A stretch of DNA of 64,000 nucleotides from Macrostomum hystrix. Lineage: Eukaryota; Platyhelminthes; Macrostomidae. Under the pieces are notes generated by a model. The model saw nothing but the letters and a program-made list of their open reading frames with translations, did not search any database and was not told where the DNA came from. The stretch lies in assembly GCA_950097015.1 (NCBI GenBank), contig CATNEN010000003.1, positions 11,189,501 through 11,253,500 of the forward strand, written 5' to 3'. This document shows, one piece after another, positions 12,301 to 20,100 of the stretch. Position 1 is the stretch's first letter. Each line of letters begins with the position of its first letter. Position numbers and translations under genes: made by a program.

Positions 12301-14201
12301 GCTGGCGAGACCTCTCATTTTCAGAGCCGATTTTGATCAAACGGGATCTCCTAGCACGTGAGCATAGCTACTCACAAACGGGATCTCCTTAGTCATGACC
12401 CCCAGAAGGGTGGCGGGAGCTGCTCTGGTCCTGAACACGAGCCTGATGGTTGCGTTGCCCTTGGACGGAACGTTGGTCGTATGGTTGGCCTCCAGAATGC
12501 CATAGACTCCGAAGGCAAACTCCGACAGACGCTGCGGAAGGGTCACATTCACCGAGATCATGCTCCTCATCGTGTTGAAGGTCACCGTGAAGACTTTCTC
12601 GATCGTGAAGGTCTCCCTGATGCAGCGGACGCGCCACTCGCCGTGGTTGCTGGTGTCCGGCAGCTCCAGCTGCAGCTCGATGAAGCCGCGTGCCCCGGTC
12701 CTCGGCGACAGCCACCGTCTGACAGTCAGGCCGCTGGAGTCCACGACCTCGATGCTGGTGAACAGTCGATGTCTCACCAGCAGTTTGAAGTCGTACGGAA
12801 TCACCCGGAATCGGATGGTGTCTCCCATGGCGTACACCGGCTTCGAGAACTGGATGAAGGCTGCGAACTGGCGCGGCTCCAGCACCAGCTCCGTGCGATT
12901 GTGGAAGATCAGCCCGCCGAGAGGCTTCACGGAGCCCTCCACGTGCAGGCTGTAGTTTCCTGGTGTGATATAGTCTGGAATCTGCAAAGAATTGTCTTTT
13001 GTGCTGAAGCCTATTGTGTACTGCACGCAGTGGCTCAAACAACAACCTTTGGCAAATGCCGAAGGACATTAAGCTGGTAAGTTAACAGTAGACAGACCAC
13101 GGCCGGTAATTAAAATACCAACTGCCTACTTCACGAAAACTCCCAAACCGAATGACCGATTCTCTTGAAAGTGAACCGAATGAATCAAAAATTTCCGCCC
13201 TTTTCGACGAAATAGCTCGTGACTTTTAAAACTGTTCGACATCATCATCATCGAGATATTCAGCGATTTAAAATATAAAATATAAAATATAATCAATAAT
13301 AACAGCCGACATGGTAAAGTAACGATTTTTAGCAGAAAAACTAGCGCGCACTTTCATGCTTATTATCCTAGAACCGGGCGCATTGAAGGTGTCGGCAACG
13401 TGGGAAATTTCCATCTGGTTCGATCCATTGCCAGCATCTCGCATCACCGACACTCGCAGCGAAATGCTTTCGTAAAGCATGCGGAATATTGTCACGCTGG
13501 TTCGAAGCTCGTCATCTGGTCGGATGATTCTAGGAACCAGCACAAGGTAAGACCTGTCAAATGGATGTTGCGTCGGTATTGCATGAGATCATTATGATTA
13601 AAGTGAATCACTGGATTACGTGGCACAGTTTCTGAAGGATGTGGGGGATTTACTGAAGGATGTGGGAGATTTACTGAAGGATGTGGGGGAATTACTGAAG
13701 GATGTGGGAGATTTACTGAAGGATGCGGGGGATTTACTGACGGATGTGAGGGAATTACTGAAGGATGTGGGAGATTTACTGAAGAATGTAGGAGATTTAC
13801 TGAAGGATGTGGGAGATTTACTGAAGGGTGCGGGGGATTTACTGAAGGGTGCGGGGGATTTACTCAAGGATGTGGGAGATTTACTGAAGGATGTGGGAGA
13901 TTTACTGAAGGATGTGGGAGATTTACTGAAGGATGTGGGAGATTTACTGAAGGATGCGGGAGATTTACTGAAGGATGCGGGAGATTTACTGAAGGATGTG
14001 TCAAAGTCACCGAATCGTTGATATAAAGATAACAATAAGAAAACAATGCCAATGGTAGCACCATAATATTTACGGTGTAGGTGAAACGCTGATAGCATTG
14101 GCTGGAGCACCAATTGAACTCCGCGCTGACTCAAACCCACTGCAGATTAGGCAGGTGAAGATTAACAGTAGGAGCACGAACTCGATCCACCTCTTTGCCA
14201 T
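308..14201 (-). CDS. Mcr: Macroglobulin complement-related protein (Mcr-like, thioester-less alpha-2-macroglobulin family), 13 exons
   Basis: Exons in coding order: 14137-14201, 13352-13553, 12376-12981, 12023-12274, 11075-11836, 10174-10369, 9484-9727, 9163-9403, 8715-8963, 7066-8630, 1313-1487, 721-829, 308-561. Phases agree at every junction and give 1639 aa. Exon 1 is a signal peptide (MAKRWIEFVLLLLIF). Macroglobulin domains follow. Exon 7 (about residues 695-740) is an LDL-receptor class A module with six cysteines and the calcium motif DCVTGVDE. Exon 8 has KLYMVLEAP and GEQIGVRVALFN, typical of the family. Exon 10 holds the thioester domain after GDMIGPSLG, but GSAES stands where GCGEQ should be. 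Exons 11-13 form the receptor-binding domain. The C-terminus (alanine run, then ISFAFLAVLL) resembles a GPI-anchor signal. Drosophila Mcr also has LDLa and lacks the thioester; it acts in septate junctions, phagocytosis and autophagy signalling. The least certain sites are the weak exon 5 donor (TAT/GTGCCG) and the exon 13 acceptor. Confidence 0.92.
980..1290. repeat. Two SINE family B fragments in inverted orientation, in Mcr intron 11
   Basis: Positions 980-1047 contain a plus-orientation fragment (GGCACAGTGAGAATG ... TCAGGGCAGATGTACACACC). Positions 1089-1290 contain a minus-orientation copy running from TTGCAGGAGGGCTGC through the CATCATTTGGTGACAC motif to GCGGAATCGAGCTC. The pair lies between the Mcr exons at 721-829 and 1313-1487 and extends a spurious open frame past the true exon end. 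Confidence 0.7.
1700..1905 (-). mobile_element. tRNA-derived SINE, family A, minus orientation
   Basis: Read on the minus strand it starts with a degraded tRNA-like head (GTTGTAGC and a box-B-like GGGAGTTTGATTCTC), followed by the body seen in the copy at 10671-10955, including the inverted forms of ACAGCTGGGTAAACT and CCAGCATTAGC. It lies in Mcr intron 10, outside the LINE. The family name is mine; no database assignment was possible. Confidence 0.7.
2455..5729 (+). mobile_element. Full-length non-LTR retrotransposon (RTE/BovB-like LINE) with candidate target-site duplication
   Basis: The element contains one intact ORF and is bracketed by a 10-bp direct repeat, ATCTAGTCGA, at 2445-2454 and 5730-5739, a likely target-site duplication. 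The 5' leader before the ATG is only about 32 bp. The 3' UTR is short and ends in a TTGTATT-rich microsatellite instead of poly(A), as RTE-clade elements often do. Its GC content is visibly higher than that of the AT-rich surroundings. The left flank carries TCTAGTCGA twice in tandem, so the exact duplication length is not certain. Confidence 0.85.
2487..5657 (+). CDS. LINE polyprotein: AP endonuclease plus reverse transcriptase, 1056 aa
   Basis: The N-terminal 90 residues are basic and low-complexity. An exonuclease/endonuclease/phosphatase domain spans about residues 100-345, with the metal and catalytic motifs TFNCRTL, LQEH, YAPT, LGDLNAV and VGSDHKLL all present. The reverse transcriptase spans about 600-830, with RGISLMSC, QNGFRPRRGT, FIDFLKAFDS (motif A Asp), GVLQGDTLAP and YADD (catalytic Asp pair). 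The C-terminal part has YLGGLV, a LLRAAFSV-like segment and LKLAGHVIR, an arrangement like BovB/RTE. It is expected to nick target DNA and prime cDNA synthesis at the nick. No stop or frameshift interrupts it, so the copy may be young. The clade call is by motif pattern only; CR1 or Jockey relatives are less likely. Confidence 0.96.
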   Translation: MLTPPGDAAAAPASDCALLGRLGEPRPPAAAAKVSTKVRRGKRSVRRRIERRRERNRRGRLRGSNMRRQPTPSTEDLDLPGGAGDHEAQCQRAPAVPNCTLRLATFNCRTLKATWRRGLVAQLAQDLRLDILMLQEHSIVSGPNLQVEDLGGGWTLFYTSADKKGRGGVGALVNPRLRQSVRCLPLSPRLMRVDIRLRNRNARLFCAYAPTAAHPEEAGRFYDLLSAQLETIAQRDTLVVLGDLNAVMRQSASAPYVTSRENPNTDALVSLTEQHDLVSANTTFRKPASRLATFTGCKRRRRNATGRNATCRLAQLDHVLLRTRERRRALNCDTVRPLAVGSDHKLLFCDLRLRDPLYRPPKKRPRRFFRALRNPATRNRFSRAFSTGLGDTHNAQYGDICAAIHTAAESTLPLVRPPQRSQPVWMSDPAIREAQDRVQRLRRSRHTTDEAEKTLAIVYKEQQLAAVSEAIRAVTSAAPDRKSGTVWTAINTLTGRKQRTALNLVGDTPDERKNSLRDFFASIVNAPPPALPDVLALPPDTPLPPPHHFCTGHVTAIDVCQLAKKIPGGKATGPDEVPNEVLRLPKVAQEIARVINNVLDTGVAPPEWTRAHIVGIPKKPGTNKIEEHRGISLMSCAAKLHNKLLLSRLQPVLDPYLRYEQNGFRPRRGTVTQILALRRIIEESRIRQSDLFCLFIDFLKAFDSVARGVIPLVLRAYNVPEKLIAAVMALYHDTHAAVITPDGLSDFFTTSSGVLQGDTLAPFLFILILDWVLRTGLPDNSDGYILCRRTSSRHPEKRLAVLGYADDLALLASTAAGAQRLLDGLAAAAAKVGLKINAKKTEVLTVPADLPAVIRLPSMDSAMAAPLPRCEQFRYLGGLVPSVQEDLRRRRGLAWAAFRSVRIVLQSDALPDQLRTRLFQAVVETVLFYNAETWTMTDVLERQLDAAHSSLLRAAFSVHRHAEHVTNQALYQRAKLSPPSVTLRQRRLKLAGHVIRAESYCPEPLQEVLLYTQQGPFRRGQARTRRFVDCLTEDARAPDQINGATFIRDCAAKRAF
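8631..8714 (-). other. 84-bp in-frame, stop-free intron of Mcr
   Basis: On the minus strand the donor is GTAAGT after codons EVS and the acceptor is TTTTTTGCAG before INGVSN. The 84 bp are a multiple of three and contain no stop, so an ORF finder reads straight through. Family alignment favours removal, because the 28 retained residues are not typical of the domain. Retention would give an in-frame insertion. Confidence 0.8.
9737..10100 (-). mobile_element. tRNA-derived SINE, family B, in Mcr intron 6
   Basis: Read on the minus strand the element ends in an (ATT)n tail (plus-strand AATAATAATAAT at 9737). It contains the body motifs found in copies at 35285, 36363, 24468 and 63880: CATCATTTGGTGACACTAG, CTGACTCCTGAGC and ACTTTCTCATCGTCAGG. 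It lies between Mcr exons 6 and 7, so it must be spliced out. Confidence 0.75.
10671..10955 (+). mobile_element. tRNA-derived SINE, family A, best copy, in Mcr intron 5
   Basis: The head (10671-10740) looks like a tRNA gene: a box-A-like TAGCCCAGTAGTTAGAG, an anticodon-arm-like CAAG..CTTG, and a good box B, GGTTCGATTC; the GTG and CAC ends can still pair. The body follows with TCCTTTAGCAAGACAATTCA and CAGCTGTTAAATGGGTACCAG, a layout reminiscent of the conserved central domains of animal SINE superfamilies. The tail is A/T-rich. The acceptor stem is poor, so I do not call a functional tRNA. Confidence 0.75.
13628..14010. repeat. 21-bp minisatellite in Mcr intron 1
   Basis: About 18 head-to-tail copies of a 21-bp unit (GATGTGGGAGATTTACTGAA core). 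Because 21 is a multiple of three and the unit lacks stops, both strands show open frames (KDVGDLL on plus, SFSKSPT-like on minus). The array sits between the signal-peptide exon and exon 2 of Mcr. Confidence 0.95.
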
Positions 14202-17101
14202 AGACGATGAGTCAGAGTTATATTCTAATTGATAGCCTGTTTTCCTGTTTACTTATTGAACAAGGCGGTAATAAGTATGCCTTAGCTCTGTCTCAAACAA
14301 TATTAAAGCAGGATTTGTATTGACGCACAAATTTGTACCAGTCTGCATACGCAAATATAAATTGCTGTTAATACATAGTTCAATACTCGGATCTGGTCGT
14401 TGCAAAGTATCAAATATAGTATGCGATCCTTAATTGGTCGTTTTGCGAAGTTGAACAACCCCAAGAAAGCGTGGAAATTTTCTTTTCTACACTCACGACA
14501 CGACCTGTACGCTCGTTTAGTTCTGGATATATATGTGTTCAAAAACATAATCCGAAAATTCCAAAGACTCAAATCTCGCGCCTCACATGCATGCCGCGTT
14601 GCAAATCAGACACCTGCAGCCTCACCTACGCAATTATACCCAGCGATACTAATACACAGCGCGTATCGGGTTACAATTGGACTTCATACGATTGCAATAC
14701 AACTTGCGCGCGTATCGTATTTAGGCCTCCCATTTGAGGTTTACGTAAAGTATATGATTAAATTTAAACTCTTTTAATACAGGTGACTAATTTGCAAGCT
14801 ATCTAGAAATATATATTAATTACAACTAACATTTTTGGGCCAGATGCACAGACAGTAGTCGCTCAGCCGCAGCAAGTTGCGATTCGAACTTCTGATCTCG
14901 GAGTCAGAAGGGCCGACGAAAACTGTAGCACCAATTTATAATAGTGTCTTATTATGCCCACACATATCCATGGACCTTTGCTGTTCAAATGAGTCGAAAA
15001 AATTAAAGACAGGCAGGCAAGCAAGCTTTTGTGAGCGAGCTATGTATATTTATATATTGTTCGCTTTTTGCTTTAACTTTTTAGCTATTTTAAGAAGGAT
15101 ATCTAGACTAGACTAGGTAAGGAAGTGCTAACCGTAGTCTTTTTTCTATGCTATTCACAGATGCTATGCTATTTCTATGCTGTCCGTAGTAGTAGTAGTC
15201 TTAAAGTAGTAGGAGTAATTTTAAAGTTATACTAATGGTACATTACGCTTAGAAAGCAAGAAAACCTTTTCATTTGTACTCTTAATAGTATATTCGATGG
15301 CTCCGAAAATGCTTAAGTAAAAACAATACGCCTCTTTAGGCTGACTAATTAATTACAAATATATATGACTACGTAAAAGTCGATTGAATATAAACAAAAA
15401 TAAAATACGTCAAAAATAAGCGCAACGGTCTTTTAAACGTAATTATCACTTTAAAACAAATAAGATTGTACGCTACATTGTAGATTGTACGTGGTTTAGC
15501 TAAAGGTACTAGAATCAGTAGGCGCTCTTGTTTTCATTAATACCTGTAATAGTGAAAGTCTAAAATTACATTTACCACATTATGCAATCTGGTTTCATGT
15601 ATCACTTTTAAACAATATCGGAATGTAGTTTTTATCTTATGCTTTGCTAATTGGTACCATAACTGTACTAGTAACAAATGGCACTTGCTATTTATTACTT
15701 CAATCAATTATACGTCTTTTTGGCAAAATTCTGAGTGTATTTTGTATTCGATTTACGGAGTTACGCCTGCAGTTTGAATAATCGACATCCATTTTATTTA
15801 ATGGTAATTAATCCGAAAACTGATTTACTAGATAAAAATCAACAGTAATAATTCGTAAAAAATATACGATGCTACGAGTACAAGACTTTAAAATATTCTA
15901 TCTTAATAGTGAAGCTACATCACATATCCATTTATGGTAATAGTAGTATTGCAATTTAGTTTTTTATATTGTTGTCATGGTAAAAAGTAAAATCCTAAAT
16001 AGAGAAAACAATTCTGTATATCATATTAGCCAATAATTAACTGCGACATGTAGTACGAGTATTTTAAGTTGATTTGATTAATTTAATTATAATTATGAAT
16101 GCTAGAACATTGGATAAATGTGCAGAAGCTTTAAGCTTGTGTTTTTTGCTTGTTATGTTTGAAAATAATAAAAGATGATTGTGCTATATATAATGTACAC
16201 AGTTAGGCCTACTCAAATATTTATGAAATGTTATTTAGAACACAAAATACTGTGCTTAACTTTTATTGGTGAAAACCAAACACATATTGTTTTTAGATTT
16301 TTACTATCAATTCTTGAAAAAAATAAGACCGATAACTTTCTCTAATATTCTATGATATCATTACTAATCATTTTCTAACACATATTTTAAAATATAAACA
16401 AAAGAATTGATATTCATATTTTAGCTTAAGTTTTTGCAAACAATACTTTTTCTTTTGTTAATTTGCCAGTATTTAATATTTTATTTAAAAGGAGTGTAGT
16501 GGTTTGGTTAATTTTTAGTAAGTACAATGTTACATTTTACAGTAACTAATGAAACAGTAGCTGCTAGAGCTAGAGGGTAAAATGATTTTACCCTGAATGA
16601 TGTATTCTTGCTTGATTATGTAAATATATGACACTAGCTTTAGGAAAACTAGTAACCTAATGTTAAAATCAAATTTGTACAGCAAGTGCCAAAAACTCAG
16701 TATTCATGAGGTTAAAAGTTAGAGCTTTTGTACTTTTGCATTTAAAGCACTATTTAACTAGCATATTCGGATCATATCGACTTGTACACTTATTTAGTTC
16801 TTGATTTTAACATGCAATAAGAAACAGAAATGGAGTCCGAGTCTACAGACTGACTCGTTATCTTTGATAAGAAATTTTCAGTCAGCTGTACCAGTGCATT
16901 GATTATCAGGGTGACTGAGTTGGTGCTAAAATTAAAGCCCTTTAATTACCTGTGGTTTATCTAGTCGAATTTTTAATCATTATATTAGCTGAAAAATTAA
17001 TAAAAAGTATCTAATGTTTATTTCAGCTTTTTTATAGTATGTTCGAAAAGTTTTTGTTAAAAAGTACCGATCTAGAAATTTAGAAAAGAAGTTATTTTCA
17101 A
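14202..17101. other. AT-rich intergenic region between divergent Mcr and SLC46-like genes
   Basis: I see no convincing coding exon, RNA gene or clear transposon in these 2.9 kb. Mcr is transcribed leftward from 14.2 kb and the carrier rightward from 17.1 kb, so both promoters must lie here or overlap it. Short open frames around 14.3-15.1 kb have no recognisable motifs. Confidence 0.6.
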
Positions 17102-20100
17102 ATGGCTTCGTCTGTCAACCACTCAGTGGACAATAATATCGAACCGAAGGGTAACATTAACAGCGATGTCACGCGTCGTTGTGTCTCAGCTGACTCGAAT
17201 TCTAACGAACCCGGTGATTTAGACGCTTCTGGCCAACCAGGTAGGCGGCATGAAGATTTGCCGTCTTATCCTGGCACTAAACTGCAGTTTGCTAGTTTGC
17301 TGCTTTTTTCACTGCTATTCTATACTGGAGTTATTGCAATTGCATTGGCTACTAGTCAGTACGTCTATGCCAGGTAAGCTATCCGTCCACACATGCGCTA
17401 ACTGTTTTGGGCCGATTTGAAATGATAAACAGACTCAGAACTGAATATTAACAGATTCAGAATCGAAGATAAGCTTACACAAAGTTGAAGATCCACAGAC
17501 TCAGAAACGAAGATCAACAGACTCAAAAACGAAGATCAACAGACTCAAAAACAAAGATCAACAGACTCAGAAACGAATATAAACAGATTTACGATCGAAG
17601 AAAAAAATATTAAGGATCGAAATAAACAGACTCAGAATATAATACCAACTAGATGAATAAAAAGTCGAGAATCAACATTTAACGTTTAACGACGCGTTTC
17701 GCACGTTTCGTGCATCTTCAGGTGCATCTTGCATCGATACGAAACGTGCGAAACGCGTCGTTAAACGTTAAATGTTGATTCTCGCCTTTTTATTCATCTT
17801 ATTTGCCAAGCGAACAACTTTACCTGAATAATACAAACTGATTCAGAAACGAAGATAAACTGTTTTAGGATCGAATATAAACAGATTCAGAACTGAAGAT
17901 AAACACATTCAGAATCGAAGACAAACAGACTTAGAAACGAAGATCAACCGATTCAGAAACGATGATAAATAGAGTCAGGATCGGAGGTAAACTGATTCAG
18001 GATTAAACATAAAGATATTTAGGATCGAAGATAAATAGATTCAGAACTGAAGATAAACATACTCAAAATCGAAGATAAACAGACTCAGAATCTAAGATAA
18101 ATAGAGTCAGGATCGATGATAAACAGACTCAGGGTCGGAGATAAATAGATTCAGGATCGTATGTTTCTGAAACATACTCAAAATCGAAGATAAACAGACT
18201 TAGAAACGAAGATAAATAGAGTCAGGATCGATGATAAACAGACTCAGGGTCGGAGATAAACAGATTCAGAATCTTAGATAAACAGTGTGAGTTTCACACC
18301 GGAACGCAGGTACGCCGAGGAAGTAGGCATCACAGACGTTGGTCGCAATACGGACTCGTCTCAGTGCAAAGGCGCCTCGAATACCACTCAGGATCTGCGT
18401 CGGCGAGCGGCGATCGCTCAGGAGCGAAGCGCGAGGCTGAGCCTGTACACCTCGCTAGGACAGGGCCTGCCTAGCCTATTCTCCGTGTTCCTTTTAAGCG
18501 CCTTCTCGGATCGCTGGGGTCGAAAGACTTCGATGCTGGTGCCCTGGTGCACCACCTTTGTCTCCTTTGTCATTCACGTGCTTGTGGTGCTGTTGACACT
18601 GCCGCTGGAGTGGCTGGTGCTAGCCTCGGTGATTTCAGGTGAGTACAGGGAATCTAGGATTCTAAGTAGGAACTAAGGGAACATAAGAGTTGATTCTCGT
18701 TGGTCTATATAAATAATCATTAATCCTTGTGGTTTTTAGACTTAGGGATTATCGTAAAACCAGTGAGATTAAAAATCTGTTGGATTAGGATTTAGAAAAT
18801 GCTATAGGATTATCGTCAACCATGTTTAAACTTACCTGAATAAGTCACTAGTATCTGTTTGATTATCAGCATAATAAGTTATTAGTATCCAATAAAAACG
18901 TGTATTACTACTACAAGTAGGTAGATTATATTCAGCGAATCTAGAAAAACTAATCATTGCTTTCGAATTCCACAGGTCTAGGCGGCAGTTTCGCTTCAAT
19001 GCTAGCTGCTGTATTCGCAATGGTAGCTGACATGACAACTACAAAATCTAGGGCATTGTACATTGGCATTGCCGAAGCTGTCCTAACAGTTTGCATCAGC
19101 GTCTCAGAGCTGAGCACTGGAGTGTGGATTCGAACCAGAGGCTTTCGCGAGCCTGTCTTCGTCTTTGCCATCGTCATGACGCTCAGCATTGTGCCATTCT
19201 TGTGCTTCGTGCCAGAAACAGCTCCTGGTAGTCTGCGTAGGCGTCAGCAGAGAATTGGCGGCATGTCCGACCAACTCAACTGGCGTCGATTCAAGGACCT
19301 ACTGGCTAGCTCAGTGCGCCTATTCAGCTCCAACTGGTACAGGGCTAGGATCCTGTTCGCCCTAGTGGCCGCTTTCATGTTTCTGTCGCTGTCCTTCCTG
19401 GCATTCGGTGTTAACACGCTCTACCTGTTGAATGTGCCGTTTTGTTGGAATGCCGAGAAGCTGGGCTTCTTTGTGGCGGCCAGTTCCGTTGCTGACCAGA
19501 TTGTCTTTGTTATCGCCCTGGGCTTGCTTAGGTCCAGAGTGACTGATACGTTTCTTGTGTCCATCGGGTTAACGTCTAGTACGGCGCAGAATATTGTATT
19601 CGGCTTAGCATTTCTGTTCCCACCGCCGTTCGACGATATTACATTATACCTGTGTGAGTTCGCGTTTGTATTTAGCTGAGATGTAACCCAAACTGACTAC
19701 TAGCAACACTGAGTCATAACCCTTAGCAACACCGAATCTTACTCCTTAGCAACACCGAATCTTAATCCTTAGCAACACTGAGTCATAACCCTTAGCAACA
19801 CCGAATCTTACTCCTTAGCAACACCGAATCTTAATCCTTAGCAACACTGAGTCATAACCCTTAGCAACACCGAATCTTACTCCTTAGCAACACCGAATCT
19901 TAATCCTTAGCAACACTGAGTCATAACCCTTAGCAACACTGAATCTTACTCCTTAGCAACACCGAATCTTAATCCTTAGCAACACTGAGTCATAACCCTT
20001 AGCAACACCGAATCTTACTCCTTAGCAACACCGAATCATACGCCTTAGTAACACCGAATCTTAATCCTTAGCAACACCGAATCTTAATCCTTAGCAACAC

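Noticed and set aside
12358-13080. 240-codon plus-strand frame opposite Mcr exon 3
   Set aside because: It is a shadow of the antisense coding exon; no domain is seen and the Mcr reading explains the conservation pattern.
13620-14140. Heptad-repeat protein (KDVGDLL) on the plus strand
   Set aside because: Codon-sized 21-bp minisatellite within Mcr intron 1; no promoter or splice evidence.
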